Source: Tuctoria greenei (lineage: Eukaryota > Streptophyta > Magnoliopsida > Poales > Poaceae). From it: a DNA stretch of 64,000 nt. The notes beneath the pieces are model-generated. The model worked only from the letters and a program-made list of their open reading frames with translations. It had not been told where the DNA came from and did not search any database. Shown here piece by piece: positions 19,479 to 31,100 of this stretch. A program made the translations under genes and the position numbers. How positions within the stretch are numbered: position 1 is the first letter of the stretch; each line of letters starts with the position of its first letter. The DNA is taken from positions 164,136,929 to 164,200,928 of the forward strand of contig JAYESD010000009.1 of NCBI GenBank assembly GCA_036927565.1, given 5' to 3'.

Positions 19479-22232
19479 CTACCCGGCTCGATGGCCAGTA
19501 TCACAGAACAGACAACCCAATATATCGCAGTCACAAACAGCATCACAATATATCGTTGACACATCACCATCAACAAAGCAAACAAGGACCCACTCGCCCG
19601 TCTGACCTCCGAAGCCACCTCCAAAGCCATCGAAGTCTTCGTCGCGCCTCATTCCAGGTGTTGGTAACGACGACGACGGAGTTGAGCAGCCGCCGCAGAT
19701 CCCTGCAATTAATAAAACTTAGAGTTAAAATATAAATGCTTCAACATCTCTCTATTGCTATCCTTTTCCCTCTATCTTCCTCCCTCTATCCCCATCTACA
19801 TCTCCCTATCTCCCTCTATCTTCCTCTCCCTCTATCTCCATCTACATCTCCTTCTTTCTCTTCATTCCTCTCCCACTCTATCTAACTATCTCTCACTCTT
19901 TCTTCTGTCTCCCTCTTTCTTCTATCTCAATCCTTTTCTTCTATCTAACTATCTCTCTCTTTCTTCTATCTCAATCCTTTTCTCTCTATTTTCCTCCCTC
20001 TTCTAACTTCATCTCTCGCTGTATCTAACTATCTCACACTCTCACTCTATTTCCTCGCTTTATTTTGGTTAAGTTGAGGTAAAACTAGATTTATTAAGTT
20101 GACATAGAAAATTACCTGACCCGCAGAAGAAAGATCGCCTGGAAGGACCGGTAGTAGCGGTAGCTGGATCCCCAGATCTTGCGCCCGAGCCATGGCCTAT
20201 CATTACAAACATTAAATGTTAACTATTAGTAAGTCATTTACGCTGAATTAATGAGAACTTCAATTTTCATTTTGTTACCTCCATTGTGTCCTGCATCTGC
20301 GCCATCCAGGCTGCCTGGGAAGAGATCGTGGCCTCCATCGCGATCCTTTGTTGTTCCGTCGCGATCCTTTGTCGTTCCGCCTCCCTCCTTTCCCCCTCCT
20401 GTCACCTGATGTTCTCTTCTACTGTTTGTCAGAGGGACTGCATCTTGATGTCTCTCTGCGAGACGTGGCGACCTGACCTATCGCCTGATGAAGCTTGCGT
20501 GGAGCTGCCTCTCGCAGCCCTCGAGTCAACAAATCCGTCGAATATGGCGAGCCTATAAAAAAAGTCAGTAATATGAAATTGAAATATCTTGTATACTTTG
20601 AATTGAAATTATAAAATGACTTATAAACTCACCTTCCGTGTGCTTTTCCGCCTCCGCTTGTATACGCGGCTTGAGGATCGATTGGTTCATGTTCCCGATC
20701 AAAATCTTTGCTGTGTATTTTCCTAGCCTCCTCCCCGTACTTAGCTTGGAAAACAAGAAAACCGTGTAAGTTCAACAATCCATATAGTTGTATTTAATAT
20801 GAATGATTTCTAAACTTACCAATCGCTCGACTGCAGCCTGACTGCACCGTGAGGATGAGAAGGGTCCCTGTGACCTCTGTTCCAGATCTCAGCAGGGGTC
20901 GGCAGCACCACCTTCTCGCGCTCCTGTCAATACGTGTTAGTACGAACAATATATTATGAATATATAAACATAAGTTACATACATTTACCACGCGTTTAGC
21001 TAAACACAAGTGGTTATCTTGGCCGTGCCTGCTCTTCCCCTCAATCCCTCTGCACTCTCGAGCCTTCCCGGACTTAGCCTTAAATTCATCGCTAGCCCAA
21101 TACCGACAAAGGGCCTGAAATGCATCGGACCGACCTTGCAACCAGCTCACGTGGCCCTGCACATAGTTGTAGGTCATTAAAAATACCATTGAGGAAATTA
21201 TCAAAAAAATACTTACTACACCCAACATACCTGCGCGTACTCCTCCTCCGTCAGGTGCCTCTCGCTCTCTTGCCGGAAGTGTAGCACGTGGTGCTGATTC
21301 GCCTTCAAGTGCTCATTAATAGTTTGAACACGAGCGTTTGACAAAGATTGTTGAAGCGCCTTCACAATGTTTTAGTGAAGAGATGTTGTTTGGGTTGTTT
21401 GAGTCCTCTAAAATATACATTGCCTGTGATAAAGACTATATTGAAGAGATGTTCATTAAAAGAGTTTAAGAGTTAACACTTAGAAACATTATTTTAACAT
21501 ACTTACCATAAAATTGGCCCATACAACATCTTGAAGGTTGTCGTGCTCCTGGTGATGGACGCGTGCGTAGTCCTCCCAGGAAAGAGTAGGCACCCTGTCG
21601 ATGATCCCGGGATAGTGCAAACGCACTAAGGATCCGAGAACACCGTTCACCGATCTTTGGTGTCTCTCACTGGTGAAAGACGCGTCGTACCAAACCCTGC
21701 AAGATATTTATTCATTTATTACTTAAGTAACCAAAAGAAACCAGAAATGAACACTACAATTTTTATTACCTGTCTCCGACCGGACGAATCACGATCCTCT
21801 ATGAAGAGACCGCAGGAGGACTGACAAAGTGAGTCCTTCTAGTCCTCTGCGTCTGCTGGGGCGCCACGTCAGGTGACCCAGAAGGCTCATCACTAGCCGA
21901 GTCAAATGGCTCAAGAAAAGAAGGCTCGCCAGCCGAGGGCTGGATTACCGAAGGGTAGCCAAGTTCAACTGGTGCCGTAGCCTCTGAGTCAGTCGGTGAG
22001 GACTACAACATTAAAATGATTCATAAGTAAGTTTAATTGGAAATTGAATTTGAAGAATTTGTCAAAAACGAGTGAAATTTACCTATGATGAAGCTCTAGA
22101 GCTGCTCAAAACGTGCCCCAACAGCTGAGAGCGTCTGCTCCTAGTCGACCAAGCACTAGCGAAAGCGTCCTCAGGTCTAGAGGGGTAGAATCCCCTCGTT
22201 GGCGGCACCTTCTTACCCTTCTTTGACACCAT
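19479..22232 (-). pseudogene. TNPA-like CACTA gene, ten exons, three in-frame stops
   Basis: I can trace ten exons on the minus strand: 22232-22083, 22002-21770, 21696-21507, 21407-21231, 21156-20989, 20923-20820, 20744-20633, 20552-20279, 20196-20116 and 19702-19479. Each has a GT donor and AG acceptor. The start reads MVSKKGKKVPPTRGFYPSR. Exon 3 gives VWYDASFTSERHQRSV, exon 5 GHVSWLQGRSDAFQAL, and exon 8 LAIFDGFVDSRAARGS, as in plant En/Spm transposase-associated proteins (Transposase_24 family). Exon 8 ends in a glutamine-rich coiled stretch and the last exon in DEDFDGFGGGFGG. The role would be binding the subterminal repeats. In-frame stops lie at the end of exon 1, late in exon 2 and in exon 4, and the join into exon 7 is out of phase, so it is dead. 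Confidence 0.75.
19748..20050. repeat. Pyrimidine-rich low-complexity stretch in an intron
   Basis: TCTCTCTATC-type repeats on the plus strand lie between exons 9 and 10 of the TNPA-like gene. Leucine/serine-rich frames here are not genes. Confidence 0.8.
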
Positions 22233-22321
22233 CCCGTTTTAATAGATAATCAGTAAATATGCAAATAAGATATACAAAATTCATGTTATTATCTTCAAGA
22301 AAACATTACTTGTAATCACTT

Positions 22322-25300
22322 CTAAAATTCATCAACATTATTATCATGTGCCCTACTCCTTAAACCAGCCCAACGATCTTCCATCGTGGCCTGTTCTAAT
22401 TTCTGTTTTCGCATACCATCTGGCTCTACATCTTCAACATCTTTAACATCTCCAACTAATTGATCTAGTCCTGCACCAAGCTCGACGATAAAAGTATCTG
22501 ACAACTCTTCTTCTTGGTACACTTCTTCAACGTCTTCGATATCATGATAACCATCATCCGCAGGAGTATATAACCAATCACGAGGATTCACCTCATATAT
22601 GACCCACCAAGCACTGAGCTTCGTGCATGGATAAGGTAGATAATACACTTGTTCCACTTGATGTGCAAGAACAAATGTATCGTAACCTCGTAGTTGGTCC
22701 TTATGTTTCACTTCCACCATTCCAAATTTGTTTTCTCGAGTTCCATGAGTGCGATCAAACTAGTCACAGTCAAAGAAGACAACTCGTAGGGTCTTATTTT
22801 CGGTAAAAGTAAATTCAAAGATTTGGTTAATGTTCCCATAATAATCGGTTAAATTCCCTGGAGTGTCAGTTGCTCTCGTCACAACACCGAAATTTCATGT
22901 TGCCGCAAGTGGACGAAGAGCTTCAAAATGAGTTTTACGGAATCGAAAGCCATTTACGTCATATAAACCATAGCTTCTAATATTCACCAATCCATAAGAT
23001 AGCTGCTGCAAATCTTCATGGACATTGTGAGTCCGACACTATCAAAAATGATTGTAAGTTAAAGTAATACTTCTTTAATAATAGTAACTTATAATATATA
23101 GAAGACGAGAGAGTATTACATAATGTTGAAACCATGATAAGAAACCCGACCCTCCATTTATTCCTTCTTTTCGCATCCCTTCTACTTGTTTGGTTGTAGG
23201 TTGATGCCTATGTGGCCAACATTGTCTATGGAACTCGCTGAACGTGAAAAAAACATCTTTTAGAATATATGTGTAGCAAAATATGTCGATTAGCAAAAAT
23301 GTAGGACAAACACTTACTTGAAGTATTCCTGCATGCCTTCTATATTTGCGTACATATAGAGTAAAGCAACAGTCCTGTCACATTCGGATACCACGTAGCT
23401 CGTGTAGCTACCAATAGTAGTGCCTCTCGTTTGAAAAATGGAGAGGTCGCTTAAAGGGGGTACTTCACTCACATTGTCTCGCATCGCCGAAGTATTGTTG
23501 TTTTCTTCTGCAAAGTAGACACTTGAAAAGTATCCTACGTCCTTAAGAGAATATGCTTCAGCGATGCACCCTTCCACCCTTGCCCTATTGCCAACCATTG
23601 GTTTCAGATATCGTAACGCTCTTTCAATGTGATACATCCACTTATATTGCACAGGGCCGCCAACTTTAGCTTCAAATGGAAGATGAATAAGCAGATGTTG
23701 TATTGGATTGAAGAAATCCGGTGGAATTTTTTTTCCATCTTATATAAAAGTATGGCTATCTCCTTCTTTAACTTATCCATCATCCCTATCTTGATTTCTT
23801 TAGCACAAAGCTGTCTATAGAAATAGTTGAGCTCGACTAAAACCTTCCACACCACAACATCAAAGATAGCTCCGAAACATAAGAGGTAAGAGTCTTTCCA
23901 TTATAATGTGATAATCATGACTCTTCAACCCAGTGAGGTTTACTGTGTTCACATTCACGATTCGTTTCAGGCTAGCTGCGTAACCATCTGGGAATTTCAA
24001 AGTTTTCATCCATTTCATAGCTTCTTTCTTTTCTTTAAATCGAAGATAGAATGAAACACGTGGCTTCCCACCACTTTCTGAGATTTCAAGAGTTGGACAA
24101 TGACAAATGTCTGACAAATCTAGTCTAGCTTTGTAATTATCTTTTGTTTTGCCACGCATATCTATGCAAGTGCTTATGATACTTTCGCTCATGTTATGCT
24201 CCTGATGCATGACATCAATGTTGTGTATTAGAATCAACGAATTCACATACGGTAGCTCCCAAAGTCTACATATGTGAGTCCAATTGTGTTCCTCTCCATA
24301 ACCTACGAAATATCCAGGACGACCTTCATCTGACACCAGTTTGTCCAACATATCAGAAATTTCTGACCCGTTGAGACGTTTCGGTGGTCCATTAGTGACA
24401 ACGGTGTTCTTTCTAAAGACATGCATCTATTGCCTAAATATGTGATTCGAAGGCAGCCAACGTCTGTGACAATCGAAGTAAGATATTTTTGCCTCCATGA
24501 GTTAGTCGAAAGCAATTCGTGTCTGAAGCACATATCGGACACGTCAGACGACCGTGAGTGCTCCATCCAGAAAACATGTCGTATGCCAGCAAATCATGGA
24601 CGAAACATAAATAAGCAGCTCGAAGGTTGAATTTCTGCTTCTTGTAACTGTCGTACGCTTCGACTCCTGTCCACAAGACTTTCAATTCTTCGTTTAGCAG
24701 TTTCAATATCACATTGAGACGTGACCTCGGATGATCAGGTCCAGGTACAATGAGGCTGAGAAATATAAACTCGTTATTCGTACAAAGAGCCAATGAGAGG
24801 TTTTACGGAATGACAAAGACGGGCCAACAGGTGTATTGCGTGGCGTTTGTACTGAATTGTGAGAATCTGTCTGTCGCTAATCCGATGCAAATATTTTTCG
24901 CATCACGAGGTGTCACAGGCAAGTAACAGAGCTACTTATGTGTGACATCTATCATCATATTTTCGCCATCGTCATTAACAACTTCGACATATCTCGGTTT
25001 ACCACATTTCAAGAACATGTTCTCATTGGCGTGCTCTTTTTAGAATAGCATGCAGTTGTCTGGGCACACATCAATTTTCTCATAGTTCATACCAAGATCA
25101 GATATCTTGATCTTTGAATGATACATATCTTTAGGCGCTTTGTGAGGTTGTGGAAGGATATCGCAGATCAATTTCATGAGATCATTGTAGCAATTGATAG
25201 AAAAAAGTACTTAGATTTAATTGCCATAAATCTGGTCAAGAAAGCAAGTACGGTCACAACCGTGTGTTCATGCAACGATTCTTGTGATTTCTTCAACTCC

Positions 25301-25674
25301 TCGAAGAACTCCTCTGCCTCATTTGTATGAGGATCCTCCGCTTCTAGAGCTTCTAGTATCTCATCCATCCTATCAACCTCTGTTATATCATCATCCTCAT
25401 CCACTTCTGCTATGACTCGAGATTTAGTCTCACCGTGTAAGGTCCACACTTCATAATGTGGAGTGAAACCATTTCACAATAAGAGAAACGAAAGATCCAA
25501 TCTTCTCAAATACTTGGTGTTCGAGCATTTTGTACATGGGCACCACACCATATCATCCGTTGACAACGAAAATGCTCGATCTAAAAATTTATCTAACTTG
25601 ATGTACCACTCATCCGATTGACCACCATTTATGCTCTTCCAGCCAGTATACATCCAGTTGTGATCTTCACCCAT
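22322..25674 (-). pseudogene. TNP2-like CACTA transposase, broken
   Basis: Minus-strand fragments follow the family order. The start at 25674 reads WMYTGWKSINGG...WCPCTKCSN, the transposase-associated zinc-binding domain. An acidic linker is at 25449-25174. The TNP2 core runs about 25100-23860, with DLGMNYEKIDVCPDNCMLF, IVPGPDHPRSRLNVIL, LAYDMFSGWSTHGRLTCPICASD and HNIDVMHQEHNMSES (catalytic D and H region). A DUF4218-like part at 23855-23314 includes QYKWMYHIERALRYLKPMV. A DUF4216-like part at about 23060-22322 includes FVLAHQVEQVYYLPYP. Stops fall inside the core (for example after CMLF and near 24800) and frames change several times. It would have cut and joined the element's ends; this copy cannot. 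Confidence 0.85.
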
Positions 25675-26872
25675 GTTTGGCCCTGCAGTTTAAAGCGAAT
25701 GAAATTATCGTTAATGTATGAAGGATAGGTCCTAAAATTTTGACAGTATAACACTGCCTATTTAACACTACACCCCCAATCTGGTGCAATTCTTCAAGTA
25801 AAAGAGTCATGACTATAGAGTTATAGTCGACATACGTTAAACGCATACTTAAACATCTAACTAAATGGGCATTGTTGGGTCCTAAATGGGTTGTGTCGGG
25901 TCAAGCCGACCATAATCCCATTTTTGTACATATAGTAACACTCAAGCAATCAAATTAAAAATTATAACCATAATTTAAAAACTAAGCAATTCAATTAAAC
26001 ATAAACATAACAATTGAACCTAAACTCAAAGTTCAAGGACAAAATTGGCCACTTTCATAGTTGAGGGACATATTTGAGCCTCCGGTCAAAGTTGAAGGAT
26101 GAAATAGACTATTCCGCCAAAACTAAACCAAAACATCTTAGCAGATTAACCAACAGAACTCTACTTGTTATAAAGCAGGCCAAGGATGGAGGTGTTATGA
26201 CTTATAAAATGAAAAGACAAAACACACAAGGCTGGAGCAACACTTTTGACAAATGTTATTTCATTGAAGTGGTCTATCAAAATCTCAAATGTGAAATATA
26301 GCTTATCGAAATTTTATACATAACACTCATATGTCATAACCAGTAGCATTCACGCCAAAAATCTAAACAATTTTACACATACTAATGATCAAATTTTAAA
26401 GGTTAACATGAACTCAACATGCATTTTAGAACAACAAAATGATATAGTATCGTGCACCATGCCTAAGTTACTGATCCTATCTGATAGAGTAACATATGTT
26501 CGTATAAACGAGTTACAGCCCACAATCTCAATTTTGACTCAATTTATGCTCACTCAATTAATTAACACTATGGAAAGATACAATGAAAAAAATTGAGCAC
26601 AATTGTTTACTCCAACATCTTAGCACTCATGAACAGCCTCACTCATTAAGAAGAACATGAATAAATTTCTAATCCTCTAGCAACATTACAGTGTTATTAG
26701 TTCTATTATACCTATATCAAGCAAATGAACATAGTAAATCGTGAATCTAAATATTTCATCTAAAATTCACATCACTGGACATCGCTCACACAAATGGACA
26801 TAAAGTTAAAAAAAGCTAACCTAAAGTTCAGATCATACCTGACACGTCGGGGGAGGCCAACGGGGAGGCGTC
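25675..26872. other. CACTA 5' region, no gene seen
   Basis: AT-rich sequence upstream of TNP2 with no subterminal TTTGCGACGG units. The text around 26030-26120 (GTTGAGGGACATATTTGAGCC) resembles a common grass intergenic repeat but shows no element ends. Probably TNP2 leader or intron sequence, or an older insertion. Confidence 0.5.
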
Positions 26873-27082
26873 TATCGGTACCCTACATACCGGGTACCCC
26901 ACAATACCGCAACAAGAGTAAGAAAGTTCTACCAGTCAGAGTCGAAGGCCCTTGCTGGTCCCACATGTCACGCTGCACCAGACCCGCTCCCCTCATATGA
27001 CTGGCTCCCGGGTTAACATGTGTAAAATAACCCCGGAATAGAACTCCCAACCAAGGGAAGCTCCGGCAACTACACGTGTACA
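26873..27082 (+). repeat. Shortened 5' LTR of Tat element 1
   Basis: TATCGGTACCCTACATACCG matches the start of the Tat 2 LTR (TGTCGGTACCCTGCATACCG in element orientation), and the sequence ends TGTACA before the primer site. At 210 bp it is far shorter than the 878 bp of Tat 2, so it is internally deleted or a divergent family. The left boundary is uncertain. Confidence 0.5.
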
Positions 27083-27083
27083 A

Positions 27084-27106
27084 TGGCCCCTGACCTAGTA
27101 GGGGGG
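27084..27106 (+). promoter_or_regulatory. Putative primer binding site, Tat element 1
   Basis: TGGCCCCTGACCTAGTAGGG aligns with TGGCGCACCAGGTAGGGG of Tat 2 but is degraded. It lies 21 bp before the gag start. Confidence 0.45.
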
Positions 27107-27126
27107 ATTTGTTCCAAGATCACGAG

Positions 27127-28640
27127 ATGGTGAATTCAGCTGCTGGATCATCCAACGGCAATCATGTTGAACAACTTCCTGGAGACAACCCCTCCAATGT
27201 TCAGCAACCAGCAGGTGCCAATGCTCCGACAAGCGCTGTAGCACCATCTGTTCCAGCAAACAATGTCGGTCAACGAGATGGTGCATCTGCATCGATCACT
27301 GCATCGGCAAACAATAACCCCGAGCACACTCTCATTGTCGTGCGAGCTCTTCTACAACATCCACCACCTCCAAGCGCACCCCAGGGTGCTATGGAGCAGT
27401 GGAGGGCTGATGTTGACCATCTAGTCGCAGCTGCGGCTGCAGGCATCAGTAACCAAGGTCCTCCTCCTTCGGGAAGGGCACCTTCACAACGACGGACCTT
27501 GTTCGGTCGACTTGGTCCACAAGCCTATCAACAAAGGAGGTGTGTCTCCCAACAAGTGACTTCATTGCCCCCGGGGGCGCGACACACCCATACCATCACC
27601 AGGATTCGGACCCATGACCTGCGGTCGGAACTGGATCATCGTTATCGGCAACAGAACGGCCGAGTCCACATCGAGCGTGCCCGCGAAAGACGAGAGGTTC
27701 GAGACAACCCTGCTCCTCAGGGAGTAGGAGGAGGTTGTTCTGCCCTGGCCATGCACTTACGTATAGTCAGGTGGCCACAGAAGTTCCGACCTCACTTGCC
27801 GGAAAAATTCGACGGGACAGTCAACCCTGCTGAATTTCTACAAATCTACTCTACTGCCATATTGGCAGCGGGGGGTGATGAGGCTGTAATGGCCAATTAC
27901 TTCCCTGTGGCCTTAACTGGGACTGCAGGATCCTGGTTCATGAGTCTTCCACCTGATCCATCAATATTTGGGCGGAACTATGCCAGCAATTCACTGCCAA
28001 TTTTGGGAGCTCCTACACCCGACTCGTCACCGAACTGGACCTGTTTGCTGTAAAGCAAACATCGGGGGAACCTCTACGGTCCTTCATCTAGCAATTCTCT
28101 CAGGTAAGCAATACCATTCCTTCAATATCGAGCTTCTCTGTTATTGTTGCATTCAGATAGGGTGTTTGAGATAAGAAGATGCTAGAGAAGCTGGCTATTA
28201 AGGAAGTTACCAGCGTCACATAACTCTTTAGCCTAGCCGACAAATGCGCTAGAGCTGCGAGGGTCGTGAAATGCACTCCAAACCAGCTCCGGAGGCCAAC
28301 CAAAAGTCCTCCAAAACTGAAGCTGCTACCTTCGGTAGTGGCAAGAAGAAGGAGAAGCCCAACGGCAAAAAGAAGCCGTCGGCCGGCGCTCCAGCTGCTG
28401 CAGCTCCTGGAAGCCGGGGGCCACACCCTGAGAAGCGACCTCGTTCTTCATCAGAGGACGACAACAATTCTAAAGCATGGTGTCCGATTCACAAGACGAA
28501 TCAACACAGCTTGGAAGAGTGCCGGGAGGTCCAGAACCTTGCCGAGCGCTACAACAAGCGCCGGGAAGAAGCTCCTTTCTGTCAAAGGGAAGGAAAACAA
28601 AAAGTCAACGAAGCTCCGGCTGATGAAGAGCTAGGTTTCC
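27127..28640 (+). pseudogene. gag of Tat element 1, frameshifted
   Basis: The start is MVNSAAGSSNG at 27127, matched by Tat 2 (MVNSAVGSSNG at 57979). A low-complexity N-terminal part has NNNPEHTLIVVRALLQ and QGAMEQWRADVDHLV. The gag core follows: RWPQKFRPHLPEKFDGTVNPAEFLQIYSTAILAAGGDEAVMANYFPVALTG...SWFMSLPP (27770-27960). A frameshift near 27960 and a TAG at about 28090 (CAG in Tat 2) break it. It resumes at 28170 and 28271 with the lysine-rich linker and SLEECREVQNLAERYNKRREE. It would form the virus-like particle. Confidence 0.85.
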
Positions 28641-29518
28641 AGGACCCTAAAAAGGTCTTGAAAGCCGTCTACAACACTATCGACGACGATTTTGACGCCT
28701 TCGACAACGAACGTCGGAAAACCCTAAACACCATCTATGGTGGTTCTTGGGACATAACTTCTCGTCGCATCCTCAAGATAATGCGAAGGGACATGGCCAT
28801 GGTAGCTCCTGCTGCTAAGGTAGAACCACATCAGAAGTGGATGGACACACCCATCATTTTCGATGCTTCGAACTGTCCTCGAAACATGATTGGGGCTGGT
28901 CAGCTCCCGTTGATGGTGTCACCCACCATTAACAATATCCAAATTCACCATGCGATGGTGGATGGAGGTTCCGAGCTTAAGCTCATAAGCTTCAAAGCTT
29001 TTGTTAAGCTTCAGCTTCGACCTTCGAACCTTCATCCATCCTGGCCTTTCTCCGGAGTAGGTCCGGGAACCATCACTCCTCTTGGTTCTATTACACTCCC
29101 GGTGACCTTTGGGACCCGTGAGAACTACAGAACCGAGAAGTTGATCTTCGACGTTGCGCAGATCAGTCTATCTTTCAATGCCATTTTAGGCAAGCCAACT
29201 TTATACAAATTTATGGTTGCTACCCATTATGGTTATTTGGTGTTGAAGATGCCAACACCTATGGGCGTTCTTTGGATCTGTGGAGACCGCACCGCATGAG
29301 TCATAGTTTTGGAAGAACTCTATGCGCTTATCACAGCGCAAGAAGAAGCATCTGGAAAAGAGCCAGCTGCGAATCCCCCAAGCATTTGCCACAAAGGCTC
29401 TACCTCCGCACATCGTGTGCAACCAAGCGGCGATGCCGACATTCCCGTCAAAGTCGTCCAAATTGGTTCTGATGCTGCTCAGACTACCCGTATATCGGGT
29501 GGTCTGAACAACAAATAG
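28641..29518 (+). pseudogene. Protease region of Tat element 1
   Basis: It continues in the gag-3' frame: VLKAVYNTIDDDFDAFDNERRKTLNTIYGGSWDITSRR is the conserved pre-protease block. HHAMVDGGSELKLIS (about 28945-28995) is the aspartic protease active site in the D-G-G form, and NAILGKPTLYKF is the second protease motif (usually ILGRPxLxxF). A frameshift near 29300 moves to the frame ending ISGGLNNK at 29518. The UAG there is in frame with the RT reading frame downstream and is also present in Tat 2. Confidence 0.8.
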
Positions 29519-31100
29519 GAACTCACGCTCCTCACTTTCCTCTAGGCTAATGTTGATGTGTTTGACTGGCAACTGTCACAAATGTCTGGGATCCCAAGAG
29601 AGGTGATTAAGCACAATCTGAAGATTTACCCAGACGCCCGACCTGTACACCAGAAGCCCCGGAAACAATCAATTGAGTGGCAAAACTTCATCCGACATGA
29701 AATGAAGAAGTTGCTCGAAGCTGGATTCATCTGGGAAGTCTTCCATCCAAAATGGCTGGCAAACCCAGTTGTTGTACCCGAGGCCGGTGGGAAGCTTCAG
29801 ATGTGTATCGACTACACCACATTAGCATGTCCAAAAGATCCATTTCCACTACCTATAATAGATCAGATAGTGGATTCCACCTCCGGGTGCGAACTACTGT
29901 GTTTCTTAGATGCATATTCTGGATATCATCAAATCCAAATGTCTAAGGAAGATGAAGAGCATACTGCCTTCATAACAGTAGATGGATTGTATTGTTATAC
30001 TGCCATGCCATTCAATCTAAAAAATGCTGCTTCAACATTTGTGCGAGCTATGTACAAAACATTTGGAGAGCTAATTAGAGACTTGGTGAGGTGTATGTCG
30101 ATGAAATCGTCGTGAAGATTAAAAACAAGGAATCACTCCTTGACAACTTACAAGCCGTCTTCGAAAAGTTGCGTACTACACGCACCAAGCTGAACCCAGA
30201 CAAATGCGTCTTCGGGGTTAGTTCTGAGAAGCTTCTGGGTTTCTTGGTGACTCATCGAGGAATTGAAGCAAACCCTGCGAAGATCAAGGCTATAGAAGAA
30301 ATGTGACCCCCAGCTCACATTAAAGATGTCCAAAAGTTGACTGGATGTCTAGCTGCACTAAGTCGGTTCATCTCAAGACTGGCAGAACGGGCGCTACCCT
30401 TCTTCAAACTCTTGAGGAAGTTCGGGCCATTTCATTGGTCTGAAGAAGCAGAAAAGGCGTTTCAAGAGCTAAAGCAGCTCCTCACCACACTACCAATTCT
30501 GGTAGCTCCGAACCCTGGTGAGCCTTTACAACTTTACATTTCGGCAAGTACAGAGGTTGTCTGTATGGTCCTTGTCGCAGAAAGACCGGAGCCATCCCCA
30601 ATTCAGGATTCTAGACTCCTCCGAGAGGGTCTGGAACTACCTGAAGGCGAGTCTGGGGACCAACCCTCAGGCACGTATCCTCAAGGCAAGATGCTGGAGG
30701 ATCAACCACCTTCAAACGAAGGAGTAACTGTTGCTGAACAAGAAGGCCCGGACCCCTCCGGGAGGGTCCAGGTTGATAAAGAGGAAGCTCCAGGCCCCTT
30801 CGGGAGGGTCCGGACATTCCAGCGCCCAGTGTACTTCATCTGTGATGTACTCCACGATGCCAAGACAAGATACATTGAGGTGCATAACTACTTTACGCAA
30901 TTCTCATTGCCTCAAGAATGCTTCGTCATTACTTCCAAGCCCACAAAATATCAATGGTAACTTCTTTTCCACTACGTGCAATTTTGCATAACCCTAATTC
31001 TACTGGGAATATTGCAAAGTGGACAGCGGAGCTGGCAGAATTCGATCTAGAATTTGTGTCAAGACAAGCAATTAAAAGTCAAGTCTTGGCTGACTTTGTG
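29519..31100 (+). pseudogene. Reverse transcriptase and RNase H of Tat element 1
   Basis: MSGIPREVIKHNLKIYPDARPVHQKPR opens the RT. FIWEVFHPKWLANPVVVPE, GKLQMCIDYT, CPKDPFPLPIIDQIVDSTSG, LCFLDAYSGYHQI (first catalytic Asp) and YTAMPFNLKNAASTFVRAM follow. The catalytic box reads YVDE at about 30092 instead of YVDD, so one catalytic Asp is lost, and it sits behind a frameshift. A connection domain, GFLVTHRGIEANPAKIKAI, and RNase H (from 30337) come next. RNase H carries an insertion of roughly 90 residues rich in GPDPSGRV-like repeats (30600-30820) before VYFICDVLHDAKTRYIEVHN. Extra stops at 29541-29543, 30301 and 30958 and a missing segment near TTLACPKD complete the decay. Confidence 0.87.

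Larger units (their letters stand above)
19027..26872 (-). mobile_element. CACTA (En/Spm) transposon, right end outside view
   Basis: The left end is CACTACACCAATCTCG at 19027, followed by a subterminal array of TTTGCGACGG-type units. Both standard genes are on the minus strand: TNP2-like (22322-25674) and TNPA-like (19479-22232). No matching inverted end occurs before the Tat element at 26873, so the right terminus is probably beyond the elements nested inside it. The insertion split LINE copy B at motif A; the 3 bp TTG at 19024-19026 would be one copy of the target duplication. Confidence 0.88.

Noticed and set aside
19742..20060. Possible leucine/serine-rich membrane protein on the plus strand
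   Set aside because: Low-complexity TCTCTATC repeat inside an intron of the minus-strand TNPA-like gene.
25768..25790. Second CACTA terminus (CACTACACCCCCAATCTGGTG)
   Set aside because: It has the same orientation as the end at 19027, not inverted, and lacks subterminal TTTGCGACGG units.
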